NCBI GenBank assembly: GCA_963592435.1
Contig: CAVAWT010000004.1
Coordinates: 1 to 64,000, forward strand
DNA length: 64,000 nucleotides
Origin: Phoenicibacter sp963592435
GTDB taxonomy: Bacteria; Actinomycetota; Coriobacteriia; Coriobacteriales; Eggerthellaceae
Direction: 5' to 3'
This document shows, piece by piece, positions 16,883-26,150 of this stretch. Within the stretch, counting starts at the first letter, position 1, and the number at the start of each line of letters is the position of its first letter. The notes beneath the pieces were generated by a model. That model was not told the origin of the DNA. It made no database searches and saw only the letters and a list, made by a program, of their open reading frames with translations. A program made the translations under genes and the position numbers.

Positions 16883-18024
16883 TGCCTCCTCTCCTAAGAA
16901 ATTCCTATAAAACTAAAGAAGAGGAGCGTGCTGCGCTCATCGAAGAGATGTTGTCGCTGTCTTCTGCAATGGTTGAGGGGCTCAGGTTTGGCAACACTCA
17001 AGACGCTGCTCAAAAGATTTGCAGTATGCTTTTGCCCTACACAAACGCAGATGCAATCTCGATAACAGATAAAGAAACTGTTTTGGCATATGTTGGCTTT
17101 CTTGAGGAAGACTATCCGCAAGGCAGGCCGATCAGAACTAAGGTGACACATCAAGTGTTAAAAACGGGCAAAAGCAAAACAGTGCTAAACGAAGACGAAA
17201 TTGGATTTCCTGAAGCAAGACACAAAATTAACGCTGCAATTGTTGAGCCGCTCGTTGTTGCGAGGAACACAATTGGAGTGATGAAGTTCTATTTCAAGAG
17301 TTCAACGCAGGTGACAAAATCGCAAAGAGTCATTGCTCACGGTTTTTCAAAGTTGATGTCAACCCAAATTGCTGCTCTTGAAACTGAGCATCAGCGAGAA
17401 TTGAATGCATTGATGGAAGTGAAAATGCTTCAAAGCCAAATCAATCCGCATTTTCTCTTTAACACGATAAACACAATATCTTCACTGACGAGAACTGACC
17501 CTGACAGGGCGAGAGAAATGCTACGAAATTTTGCAGGGTTCTACCGCGCAACATTGCAACAAGACTCTGACAAGATAACTTTAAAAGAGGAGCTCGAGAA
17601 CACAAAGAAATATGCTGTTTTGCAACAAATGCGTTTTGGGGAAGATAGGCTCACATTTGAAGTTAATGTCAGAGGTGACCACCAAGAGACATTCACAATT
17701 CCACCTTTTGTTTTTCAGCCTGTCGTTGAAAACTCAATTTTGCATGCGATGCCATCAAAAGGCACGCTTCACATAAAAATTGATGGCAAAGAGGAAGGGC
17801 GATGTCTTGTCGTCACAGTTTCTGATGACGGCAAGGGGATGGACGAGGAAACTGCGAGCAAGTTGTTCAAGCAATCTCCTCGAGAGACCGAAGGACTCGG
17901 CCTTGCAATGTCGAATGTCTACTCCAGAATTAAAGGTTACTTCGGAAAGCGCTCAAACATCATTGTCAAAAGCGAGCTGGGAAAAGGAACGAAAACGATT
18001 TTTATTCTCCCATTCTCTTCTTAG
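16882..18024 (+). CDS. Soluble GAF-domain sensor histidine kinase, LytS/YehU-like
   Basis: The start overlaps the glycosyltransferase stop by 1 base. The 380-residue protein has a GAF-like N-terminal half and the His_kinase motif LQSQINPHFLFNTINTISSL, with the phospho-acceptor His in NPHFLFN. A C-terminal HATPase follows (VVENSILHAM, SDDGKGMDEE, GLGLAMSNV). It lacks the membrane 5TM region of LytS, so the signal is probably cytosolic. No response regulator is adjacent: an orphan kinase. Its 3' end overlaps the convergent ppk gene by 23 bp. Confidence 0.85.
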   Translation: MPPLLRNSYKTKEEERAALIEEMLSLSSAMVEGLRFGNTQDAAQKICSMLLPYTNADAISITDKETVLAYVGFLEEDYPQGRPIRTKVTHQVLKTGKSKTVLNEDEIGFPEARHKINAAIVEPLVVARNTIGVMKFYFKSSTQVTKSQRVIAHGFSKLMSTQIAALETEHQRELNALMEVKMLQSQINPHFLFNTINTISSLTRTDPDRAREMLRNFAGFYRATLQQDSDKITLKEELENTKKYAVLQQMRFGEDRLTFEVNVRGDHQETFTIPPFVFQPVVENSILHAMPSKGTLHIKIDGKEEGRCLVVTVSDDGKGMDEETASKLFKQSPRETEGLGLAMSNVYSRIKGYFGKRSNIIVKSELGKGTKTIFILPFSS

Positions 18025-20653
18025 CTTTCTTCATTTTTTTAAGAAGAATTTTGTGTTCATGGATGCTTTTTGGTGGCATCTTAAACTTGTTTTCCTTTGC
18101 ATATTCTTCGAAGAAGTCCTCATCATTTTTCACCTGCAACTCATCAACCTCCAAATCTATCTGAGGTAATTTTTCAAGATTCGAAAAATGGTCGATGTCA
18201 TCGGTGTGAACTTCTTTTTTCGCTTCCTCGAGTGGTCGTTCGATCTTTAATGTTTTTTCGCTTGATATGTCTTTTTTCTTCTTTTTCTTTTTTTTCTTCT
18301 TTGGAAGTTCTGTGATTTCTGATGCGTTTGCAATCTCGTTCATTTCTTCAACGCTTCTGATTTCAACAGTCTTTGCACTTTCAAATGACTTCTTTTTTAT
18401 GGCATCATGCACTTTTTCGTCAGTTTCAAGGGTGTCTGCAGAATGAAAATCACTCCAACCTTTCGGAACTGGTCGCGCCGATTTCCTTTCTGCTTCATCG
18501 ATGAGCCATTGCTGTGAATCGAGATTTGTTTTCCGCTCACTTCTGAATGTGTGTAGAGGTGTGTATGTCCCATCAGGTTTTAGTGCACGCAACTTTTCTG
18601 TGTCTGAAAGGCAAGCTGCGCAATACTCCAAAATTTTAGACTTCAATTTGTCGTTTTTGACCTGCCAAGCAATTTCAACGCGCTTGTTCAAGTTTCTCGT
18701 CATGAGATCAGCACTTGAAAGGTAAATTTTGACATCTTCATTGAGTGCACCAAAGATGTAGATCCTTGAGTGCTCGAGAAGGCGTCCGACGATGCTGACG
18801 ACACAGACATTGTCAGTTTGTCCAGGAATGCTTGGCACAAGGCAAGAAATCCCTCGCACAAGAAGCGTTGAAGTGACTCCTGCCTTGGATGCTTCGACGA
18901 GTTTTTCGATGACTTCTTCGTCAGTGATTGAATTTGTTTTGAAGAATAGCCCTGACGGTTTGCCTTCCTTTTGAAGTCTGATTTGTTCATCAATTTCTTT
19001 CAAGAGGTTCTGCTTAATTTGCATTGGCGCAACCCAGAGCTCTTTATATTCATCAGATAGCGTTTCCATCTGCATGTTTTGGAAGAAAAGAGCCGCATCT
19101 TCGCCGATCCCTTTGTCTGTTGTTATGAAACAAAAATCGGTGTAGAGCTTGGCGGTTTTCTCGTTGTAATTCCCGGTTCCAAGTTGTGTGATGTGCTGAG
19201 TTCCTCTGGGAGTTTGCCTTGTTATCAAACAAATTTTTGAATGAACTTTATAATCTCTAAAACCATAAATCACATTGCAACCTGCTTCTTCAAAGCGCTG
19301 TGACCACTCAATGTTGTTCGATTCGTCGAAACGAGCGCGAAGCTCAAAAAGGGCTGTTACTTCTTTTCCATTTTCGGCTGCCGTTATGAGAGCTTCTGCC
19401 AGTTTTGAGTGAGATGCAAGGCGATAAAGTGTTATCTTTATTGAAACAACTGAGGGGTCAACTGCAGCTTCTTTCAAAAGCAAAACAAAAGCGTCCATTG
19501 TTTCGTAAGGATATGAAACTAAAAACTCAGTTGAATCGAGTTGGTTAATTATGCTTCTGTTGCGATTGATTGTCAAAGGCCATTGCGGTGAAAACGGCTC
19601 ATTTAAAAGGGTTTTTGTGAGTTCTTTGTCGCGAATGTGTTTGGCAAGAGAATAGGTGTAGGACATGTCGAGAGGGACTTTTGTAACAAACATCTGCTCT
19701 TCATCAAGCTCAAGGCGCTCGCTAAGCGTCTTTTTGACAACGTCGGACAAGGGGCGCGCACTCTCCAAACGAACTGGATGCAGGCGTGAGCGCTTCTTTA
19801 AAATGCGCTTCATGTGCTCGCGATAGTCAACGCCTTGCTCTTCTTCACCTTCAACGACATCAAGGTCGGCATTTCTGGTGACACAAACAATGTTTGTGTG
19901 CTTGACTTTATACATACTAAAAATTTCTTCTGCAAAAAGATCAATCAAGTCTTCGAGCAGGACAAACTTTAATCCGTCTTCAGCGTTTTCCGTTGGAAGT
20001 TCAACGATTCTTTCAGCTTGAGTTGGAAGAGGAATGATTCCCAAAGTGACATTTTTTGCTGCACTCGTCTTAACTTTTTTGGCGTGTTTGTCTTTGCGTG
20101 TGTCGTCGTTCATCTTTTCATTCAAGCGAACAATTATGTAGATGTCGCCATTGGTGAGGTGCGGAAAAGGATGGCGCGAATTCACTATTTGTGGCGAGAG
20201 GTAGGGCTTGACATAAACTTTGTACCAGTCTTTCAAGAAATGTTTTTGATCTTGTGTCAAGTTGCGAGCTGAAACGTTCTCCACCCCAGCTTTTTTGAGC
20301 TTTTTGCTCACTTCAGCATAAGTTTTTTCGTAATAGGAATTGAGTTCATGTGCTCTTGCATAAATTTTTTCAAGCTGTTCGGCAGGTGTCCAGCCAGACT
20401 TCCGATCGATTATTTTGCTTTTGACAAGTGCAAGGTCGGAAAGAGATCCGACCCTCACCATGAAAAATTCTTGTAAGTTGCTCCAATAGATCGAACAGAA
20501 ATTCATTCTTTCAAGAAGGGGGACACTTTTGTCACGCGCTTGGTCCAAAACTCGCTTGTTGAACTCCAGCCATGAGAGTTCTCTATTTTGAAAAAATGGA
20601 GGTGCTACGTATTTTTCTTCTTCAGTGTTTTCGATGTCATTCTTTGAATTCAT
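18002..20653 (-). CDS. ppk1: Polyphosphate kinase 1 with long Lys-rich C-terminal extension
   Basis: The start is set at ATG 20653 with AAGGTG 6 bases upstream; a GTG three codons earlier lies inside that site. The 883-residue enzyme polymerises the ATP gamma-phosphate into polyphosphate. The core shows PFFQNRELSWLEFNKRVL at the N-terminus, the phospho-histidine in YKVHSKICLI, LGTGNYNEKTA and the second His in LLEHSRIYIF. PPK1 proteins are usually near 700 residues; here about 160 more follow, with ten consecutive lysines (about 785-794) and a lysine-rich end. The Lys tract may bind, or be modified by, polyphosphate. Convergent overlap with the kinase gene links their transcription levels. 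Confidence 0.95.
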   Translation of the reverse strand: MNSKNDIENTEEEKYVAPPFFQNRELSWLEFNKRVLDQARDKSVPLLERMNFCSIYWSNLQEFFMVRVGSLSDLALVKSKIIDRKSGWTPAEQLEKIYARAHELNSYYEKTYAEVSKKLKKAGVENVSARNLTQDQKHFLKDWYKVYVKPYLSPQIVNSRHPFPHLTNGDIYIIVRLNEKMNDDTRKDKHAKKVKTSAAKNVTLGIIPLPTQAERIVELPTENAEDGLKFVLLEDLIDLFAEEIFSMYKVKHTNIVCVTRNADLDVVEGEEEQGVDYREHMKRILKKRSRLHPVRLESARPLSDVVKKTLSERLELDEEQMFVTKVPLDMSYTYSLAKHIRDKELTKTLLNEPFSPQWPLTINRNRSIINQLDSTEFLVSYPYETMDAFVLLLKEAAVDPSVVSIKITLYRLASHSKLAEALITAAENGKEVTALFELRARFDESNNIEWSQRFEEAGCNVIYGFRDYKVHSKICLITRQTPRGTQHITQLGTGNYNEKTAKLYTDFCFITTDKGIGEDAALFFQNMQMETLSDEYKELWVAPMQIKQNLLKEIDEQIRLQKEGKPSGLFFKTNSITDEEVIEKLVEASKAGVTSTLLVRGISCLVPSIPGQTDNVCVVSIVGRLLEHSRIYIFGALNEDVKIYLSSADLMTRNLNKRVEIAWQVKNDKLKSKILEYCAACLSDTEKLRALKPDGTYTPLHTFRSERKTNLDSQQWLIDEAERKSARPVPKGWSDFHSADTLETDEKVHDAIKKKSFESAKTVEIRSVEEMNEIANASEITELPKKKKKKKKKKDISSEKTLKIERPLEEAKKEVHTDDIDHFSNLEKLPQIDLEVDELQVKNDEDFFEEYAKENKFKMPPKSIHEHKILLKKMKKAKKRMGE

Positions 20654-20757
20654 GATTTTCACCTTGCTTTTTTAGCTTTCTTTTTCATTATACATGCAAA
20701 AAACAAGGCATGTGCTAGAATAATTTGGTTAAAAGTAATAAGAAAGCAGGAGATTTG

Positions 20758-22536
20758 ATGACTGACTTTAAAAATGCATATTGTGCACACACTCACACTT
20801 GCGGTCAAATGCGAGCAAGTGATGAAAAAACTGAGGTGACTCTTTGTGGTTGGGCATGGCACACAAGAGATCATGGCGGACTTATTTTTGTCGATCTTCG
20901 AGACAGAGAAGGTGTCACGCAGGTTGTTATTGATCCAGATTGCGTATCAAAAGATGATTTTTCTAAAGCGGAGCACTTGAGTCGTGAAGATGTTGTTGAG
21001 ATTAAAGGAAAAGTGCGTCTACGTGGCGAGGAAGCCACAAATTCTGAGATGGAAACAGGAGAGATCGAGGTTTTGGCGAGTGAGCTCTGCGTTTTGAACA
21101 AATCGCAAACACCACCTTTTTCGATCGAAGATGGAATCGAGACTGACGAAACGACTCGCATGAAATGGAGATATCTCGACATTCGCCGTCCTGAGATGCT
21201 AAGCCACCTAAAGCTTCGCCACACTGTCGTTAATGCTCTTCGCTCAGCTCTCAACAAGCGTGAATTTTTAGAAATCGAAACTCCAATTTTAGCAAATTCG
21301 ACCCCAGAGGGAGCACGTGACTACATCGTTCCGTCACGTCCAAACCCAGGGACTTTCTATGCACTTCCTCAATCACCTCAGCAATTCAAGCAGATGCTCA
21401 TGGCTGGTGGAGTTGAGAGATATTACCAAATTGCGAAGTGCTTTCGCGACGAAGATTTGAGAGCTGATCGTCAGCCTGAGTTCACGCAGCTCGACGTTGA
21501 GATGAGTTTTGTAACCCAAGATGACGTTATGACAATGGCAGAAGATGTTTTGAAAGAGGCTTTGAGTGAAGCAGGAGTTGAGCTTGAAACGCCACTTCCA
21601 CGCATGCCTTATGACGAGGCAATGGCGCGTTTTGGGTGTGATCGTCCAGATGTGCGTTTCGGAATGGAGCTCCACGACATAACAGACATAGTTAAAGATT
21701 CGAACTTCAAGGTGTTCTCTTCGGTTGCAAAGAGTGGCGGAATCGTCAAAGCGATCAACTGTAAAGGTGCAGGAGATTGGAGTCGTGGTGATGTGGAAAA
21801 ATTGGCAGACATCGCGGCAGATAATGGTGCAAAAGGCATGGCATGGATTGCCTTCACTTCAGGTGGAGAAGAGAAAAGCCCAATAATCAAGTTTTTCTCA
21901 GAAGATGAGTTTTCTTCTCTTAAGAAAGAAATGGAAGTTGAGCCTGGAGATCTCGTTTTGTTTGCAGCAGACAAGCCATCTGTTGCAAATGCAGTTTTGA
22001 GTGCGCTTCGTCTTCATATGGCAGACAAATTGGGGATTGACAAAGGTGATCACAAGTTTTTGTGGGTCGTTGATTTCCCAGCGTTTAAACAAGATGAAGA
22101 AACGAAAAAGTTTGCAGCAGAACACCATCCGTTCACGCATGTTGCAGATGATGATATGGACAAAATTGAGTCAGATCCACTCATCTGCAAGTCCTATGCC
22201 TATGACATTGTGATGGACGGCTTTGAGCTCGGTGGAGGGTCGATCAGGATTCACAACGCTGAAGAACAAAAGCGCGTTCTCAGACTTTTTGGTTTGACAG
22301 ATGAAGAAATCGAAGAGAGATTTGGTCACATGCTTCGTGCTCTTGAGCATGGTTGCCCGCCTCATGGCGGAATTGCACTTGGACTAGATCGCCTCATAAT
22401 GTTGCTTTCTGGCACTGATTCGATCCGTGATGTCATTGCTTTCCCGAAAACGTCTTCAGCATCTGATCCTATGACTGGAGCGCCAAACGAAGTTTCAACG
22501 AGGCAACTAAAAGAAGTCGCGTTGAAATTGCTTTAA
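20758..22536 (+). CDS. aspS: Aspartyl-tRNA synthetase
   Basis: The start is ATG 20758 with AGGAG at good spacing; an upstream TTG frame has no binding site. The 592-residue class II synthetase has the bacterial insertion domain. Motif 2 is seen in CFRDEDLRADRQPEFTQLD and motif 3 in GIALGLDRLIMLLSG; the flipping-loop/active-site region QSPQQFKQ is present. It charges tRNA-Asp in the cytosol. Whether it also mischarges tRNA-Asn cannot be told here, as no gatCAB genes are in the window. It is divergent from ppk1 and ends in a strong terminator. Confidence 0.97.
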   Translation: MTDFKNAYCAHTHTCGQMRASDEKTEVTLCGWAWHTRDHGGLIFVDLRDREGVTQVVIDPDCVSKDDFSKAEHLSREDVVEIKGKVRLRGEEATNSEMETGEIEVLASELCVLNKSQTPPFSIEDGIETDETTRMKWRYLDIRRPEMLSHLKLRHTVVNALRSALNKREFLEIETPILANSTPEGARDYIVPSRPNPGTFYALPQSPQQFKQMLMAGGVERYYQIAKCFRDEDLRADRQPEFTQLDVEMSFVTQDDVMTMAEDVLKEALSEAGVELETPLPRMPYDEAMARFGCDRPDVRFGMELHDITDIVKDSNFKVFSSVAKSGGIVKAINCKGAGDWSRGDVEKLADIAADNGAKGMAWIAFTSGGEEKSPIIKFFSEDEFSSLKKEMEVEPGDLVLFAADKPSVANAVLSALRLHMADKLGIDKGDHKFLWVVDFPAFKQDEETKKFAAEHHPFTHVADDDMDKIESDPLICKSYAYDIVMDGFELGGGSIRIHNAEEQKRVLRLFGLTDEEIEERFGHMLRALEHGCPPHGGIALGLDRLIMLLSGTDSIRDVIAFPKTSSASDPMTGAPNEVSTRQLKEVALKLL

Positions 22537-22571
22537 TAGGATTTTTTAAATTAATTTATAAATTTTTAATA

Positions 22572-22604
22572 AACGGCAACGCGTTTTAATTGTTGCCGTT
22601 TTTC
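22572..22604. terminator. Bidirectional terminator between aspS and the P-type ATPase
   Basis: A perfect 9-bp stem AACGGCAAC (22572-22580) and GTTGCCGTT (22592-22600) has T-rich tails on both strands, serving the two convergent genes. Confidence 0.9.
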
Positions 22605-22625
22605 CTTTTTGTCGGCGTTAGAACC

Positions 22626-24854
22626 CTAGGTGCGAATTCTCAGTGCTCGCATTGCGTTTAGGACTGCCAAGACCATGACTCCAACGTCAGCAAAGATTGC
22701 GAGATACATGTTTGCAAGACCAATTGCTCCAAGAATGAGACATGCCGACTTGATTGTCAATGCGAAAACTATGTTTTCTTTAACAATCAGCATTGCTTTG
22801 CGAGAAATCTTGACTGATTTTGCAATTGAAAGAGGATTGTCATCCATAAGGACAACATCCGCTGCTTCGATTGCTGCGTCAGATCCCATTGCGCCCATTG
22901 CAATTCCGACATCTGCTTGCATGAGGACAGGCGCGTCATTTATTCCATCCCCAACAAAACCGACAACGCTCTTTTCCTCTGCGAGTGTCTCTTGCACTTT
23001 TTCGACTTCTCTAACTTTATCTTCTGGCAAAAGTTCTGCGTGAACTTCATCAATTTTGAGATCTTTTGCGATCGCCTTTGCTGTGTTTTCATTGTCGCCT
23101 GTCAGCATGACAGTTTTTCTTATTCCTTCACTCTTTAGTGCAACAATAGCTTTTGCGCTGGTGTCTTTCACGATGTCTGACACTGTGATCGATCCAGCAA
23201 GTTCGCCGTCGATTGAAATGTAAACAGTGCTGCCTATTCTGTCAGCTCGTTCGCATATGCTAACTTTACTTGTGCAAACAAACGTGAGTTTTCCAACGCT
23301 AACTTTGCTCCCAAACACTTTGCACGAAACTCCATTTGCAGAGCTTTCCGATGCTTGCGAAATTTTAGTCCTGTCAATTTCTGTTCCATATGCCGAAACA
23401 ATGCTTTTTGCAATTGGATGAGAAGAGGCGGATTCGCAATATGCAGCATATGCCAACAAGATTGATTGGTTATCGTCAAGCGCCAAGGCGGAACTTGGGG
23501 AGTCGGGGATTGCGGAATGTGGATCAGCGGAGCCGCTTAGCTTAGTATTTTCTAACAATTCTTCATTAATCACCTTGATGTCTGACACCTTGAAAACTCC
23601 TTGGGTGAGCGTGCCCGTTTTGTCAAACATGATTGTGTCGATTTTTGATAGGGCTTCCAAGTGGTTTGAACCTTTAACTAAAACACCGTTTTTGCTAGCA
23701 CATCCGATTCCTGCAAAGAAAGAAAGGGGAATGCTTATGACAAGAGCGCAAGGACAACTTATGACCAAGAACGTTAACGCGCGATAGATCCAATCCATCC
23801 AGTCTGCGCTTTGATTTTGAAACGTGAGAACGAGAGGAGGAAGAATTGCAAGTGCGAGGGCAGCGTAACAAACGATCGGAGTGTAGTATTTAGCAAAGCG
23901 CGTTATGAACGCTTCAGAATGAGACTTTCTCTCGCTCGCGTTTTCAACAAGGGAGAGAATTTTCGACACTGTGGATTCACTGAAGTGCTTGGTAGTTTTA
24001 ATTTTCAAAACTCCAGTTGAACAAATGCAACCACTAACGACCTCGTCGCCTACTTTCGCAGTTCGCGGCACACTTTCTCCAGTCAAAGCTGAAGTGTCAA
24101 GTGCACTCGTTCCATCCAAAACAACTCCATCAATTGGAATTTTTTCTCCAGGTTGCACGATGATAACACTACCTACTTCGAGAGTGTCAGGGTCGACTTT
24201 TTCTAATTTTCCATTCTTTTCAACATTGGCATAATCTGGGCGAATGTCCATCAAATCTGTTATGTTTTTGCGACTTCTGCCAACGGCATAATCCTCAAAC
24301 CACTCTCCCAGCTGATAGAAAATCATAACTGCGACAGCCTCTGTGAATTCGCCATCACCCAAAAGCCCCATAAAAATCGCGCCGAGAGTCGCAACGACCA
24401 TCAAGAAATTTTCGTCAAAAACTTTTCCTTTGCAGATGTTTTTAAAAGCCTTCATCAAAACTTGTCTGCCAATAAAAAGGTAGTTTGCACCGTAGAGCAA
24501 GATGTTTGTAAAGTAAGCAGCCGTGACAGACGTGGTGTCAGACATCCCTAGAATCTGGCTCCAGAAAGTTTGAAAATGTGGCTCTAACAATTTTGTTAAC
24601 AACAAAACAACAAGTGCCACACCAATTTTTGCCAAGCCTCTCTTTTGTTCCTCAGTGAGACCTTTTTCTGGCACTTTGGATGTGTCAATGTGACCGCCGC
24701 AACAGCAGCAACAACAATCGCCATGGCAGCCATCGGTGTTGGCATGGCTGCCATCCGTCTTATTTATGTTTATGTCGGGGTGTGATAATTCATTATCATC
24801 ATGGTCATTGCAGGAACAATGGTCGTGGCAGTGGCATTTCTTGGTGTCAGACAT
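22626..24854 (-). CDS. cadA: Zn/Cd/Pb-type P1B ATPase (CadA/ZntA-like) with Cys/His-rich N-terminus
   Basis: The start is set at ATG 24854 (MSDTKKCHCHD) with AAAGGA at 8-base spacing; the ATG at 24896 lies inside the operator and -10 region. The 742-residue pump has TGES, the metal-channel motif CPCALVIS, DKTGTLT and GDGINDAPVL, as in heavy-metal exporters. The N-terminus has no HMA fold (GMTCxxC). Instead it is rich in Cys, His and Asp, with six consecutive cysteines (DCCCCCCGGH). CPC-type pumps with such tails generally export Zn, Cd or Pb. Regulated by the divergent ArsR-family gene through two shared operators. Confidence 0.93.
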   Translation of the reverse strand: MSDTKKCHCHDHCSCNDHDDNELSHPDININKTDGSHANTDGCHGDCCCCCCGGHIDTSKVPEKGLTEEQKRGLAKIGVALVVLLLTKLLEPHFQTFWSQILGMSDTTSVTAAYFTNILLYGANYLFIGRQVLMKAFKNICKGKVFDENFLMVVATLGAIFMGLLGDGEFTEAVAVMIFYQLGEWFEDYAVGRSRKNITDLMDIRPDYANVEKNGKLEKVDPDTLEVGSVIIVQPGEKIPIDGVVLDGTSALDTSALTGESVPRTAKVGDEVVSGCICSTGVLKIKTTKHFSESTVSKILSLVENASERKSHSEAFITRFAKYYTPIVCYAALALAILPPLVLTFQNQSADWMDWIYRALTFLVISCPCALVISIPLSFFAGIGCASKNGVLVKGSNHLEALSKIDTIMFDKTGTLTQGVFKVSDIKVINEELLENTKLSGSADPHSAIPDSPSSALALDDNQSILLAYAAYCESASSHPIAKSIVSAYGTEIDRTKISQASESSANGVSCKVFGSKVSVGKLTFVCTSKVSICERADRIGSTVYISIDGELAGSITVSDIVKDTSAKAIVALKSEGIRKTVMLTGDNENTAKAIAKDLKIDEVHAELLPEDKVREVEKVQETLAEEKSVVGFVGDGINDAPVLMQADVGIAMGAMGSDAAIEAADVVLMDDNPLSIAKSVKISRKAMLIVKENIVFALTIKSACLILGAIGLANMYLAIFADVGVMVLAVLNAMRALRIRT

Positions 24855-24874
24855 AGCCTGATCCTTTCCAGGTC

Positions 24875-24933
24875 GATTAAACATCTGTTTAATCATACCA
24901 CAAAAGATTAAAAGGTTGTTTAATTGTTATAAT
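24875..24933. promoter_or_regulatory. Divergent promoter/operator of the metal-efflux genes
   Basis: Operator 1 at 24875-24894 has perfect 9-bp arms GATTAAACA and TGTTTAATC around TC. Operator 2 (24906-24925) is an imperfect copy (ATTAAA n6 TTTAAT) 31 bp away, three helical turns. A plus-strand -10 TATAAT lies at 24928-24933. A minus-strand -10 TATGAT (complement of 24892-24897) overlaps operator 1. Such 12-2-12-like palindromes are typical ArsR/SmtB sites. Confidence 0.8.
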
Positions 24934-24957
24934 AATTTATGACAAGGAGGAATTGAA

Positions 24958-25341
24958 ATGAAAAATGACTATCTAAAACACGCACACGGCAAAGAATTGG
25001 AGCTGAAAGCGATGAAGGGTTTCGTTGAGCACGTTGACCAATTCTCAAGGCTTGCTGACTCTTTCAAGCACTTGGGAGACGTTAACAGAGTAAGAATTTT
25101 TTGGATGCTGACTCATGCCCAGCTTTGCACCGCTTGCATCGCTTCAATGATGGATATGAGCAGCCCTGCCGTAGCTCACCATTTGAAATTGTTGCGCGAA
25201 GCTGGGCTCATTGAGGGCGTGCGCGAGGGCAAGGAGGTGCGCTATCACGCCGTCAACACGCCACAGGCACGTGCTTTGCACGACGCGATCGAGGGAATGC
25301 TCGCGATATCTTGCCCTGTGACTTCGAAATTTTCCAACTAG
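24958..25341 (+). CDS. ArsR/SmtB-family metal-sensing repressor
   Basis: AAGGAGG lies before ATG 24958. The 127-residue protein has the winged-helix core DVNRVRIFWMLTHAQLCTACIASMMDM with recognition helix SSPAVAHHLKLL, and wing EGKEVRYHAV. The Cys pair in QLCTAC sits where CadC/CmtR-type sensors bind metal (ELCVCD). A further His and Cys near the C-terminus (LHDAIEGMLAISC) could form an alpha5 site. It should release the shared operators when Zn, Cd or Pb binds, derepressing the P-type ATPase. Confidence 0.92.
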   Translation: MKNDYLKHAHGKELELKAMKGFVEHVDQFSRLADSFKHLGDVNRVRIFWMLTHAQLCTACIASMMDMSSPAVAHHLKLLREAGLIEGVREGKEVRYHAVNTPQARALHDAIEGMLAISCPVTSKFSN

Positions 25342-25523
25342 CACATGGCAGCCATTGTCCAATAGCTCATAAGCAATCAGTGTCACCTTCTTAAAAGTTA
25401 AAATTCTAGACTCGCACACACTAAAAAGCAGTTTTAACTCCATTGTTTGCTAATGACCGCTTCTTGCGATATCATGTTTAGAGCTTTATTAGATCAGATG
25501 ATTAATGAATAAAGGATTTGAAC

Positions 25524-26060
25524 ATGAAAGAAAAATTGTATGAACCAGAATATAAACCAAGTGGGGAAGAGATCGCGATCATAGAGACGAGCAAGGGCAC
25601 AATCAAAGTGCAACTTGCTGGAAATGATGCGCCGATCCATGTTGGGAATTTTGTTGAGCTTGCTCAAAAAGGCTTTTATGACGGACTTAAATTCCATCGC
25701 TACGTTCCGAATTTCGTCATTCAAGGTGGCTGCCCAAACACTCGTGGTAAAAGTGCTGAAGAAGTCATCAGTGGCGCAGAAACTGGAGTTGGTGGCTTTG
25801 GAACAGGTGGTCCTGGCTATTGCATCGCTCAAGAATATACAACAAACCCAAACAATAAACACTTGGATGGGACTCTCGCGATGGCAAGAAGCCAAATGCC
25901 AGATTCTGCTGGTTCGCAGTTTTATTTTTGTTTAGGACCACAAAGCTTCCTTGATCCGAACTACACAGTTTTCGGACAAACGATTGAAGGTCTCGATGTT
26001 ATATCACAACTTCGTGTTGGCGATGACATCGTCAAAATAACAATCGAAAACGCTCAATAA
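25524..26060 (+). CDS. Peptidyl-prolyl cis-trans isomerase, cyclophilin type
   Basis: The start is ATG 25524 with AAAGGA 7 bases upstream; a TTG two codons earlier is unlikely. The 178-residue protein has the cyclophilin core FHRYVPNFVIQGGCP, MARSQMPDSAGSQFYFCLG and TVFGQTIEGLDV. Catalytic Arg is in FHRYVP. No signal peptide is seen, so it acts in the cytosol on proline bonds. A stand-alone gene; the 182-bp upstream space has no other feature that I recognise. Confidence 0.94.
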   Translation: MKEKLYEPEYKPSGEEIAIIETSKGTIKVQLAGNDAPIHVGNFVELAQKGFYDGLKFHRYVPNFVIQGGCPNTRGKSAEEVISGAETGVGGFGTGGPGYCIAQEYTTNPNNKHLDGTLAMARSQMPDSAGSQFYFCLGPQSFLDPNYTVFGQTIEGLDVISQLRVGDDIVKITIENAQ

Positions 26061-26082
26061 AACATTGAAAAATCTTTGCACT

Positions 26083-26110
26083 TTTGCATGAATGTTCATT
26101 CGTATATAAT
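26083..26110 (+). promoter_or_regulatory. Promoter of the TPR protein gene
   Basis: TTTGCA (26083-26088) and TATAAT (26105-26110) are 16 bp apart, 41 bp before the GTG start. Confidence 0.6.
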
Positions 26111-26150
26111 AAATGAGTTATTAAGAAACTTGTAAATTAAGGGAACGAGC

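Noticed and set aside
23256..23264. TATGCTAAC site inside the metal pump gene as an operator
   Set aside because: It lies deep in coding DNA, far from any start, and fits the codons for the protein.
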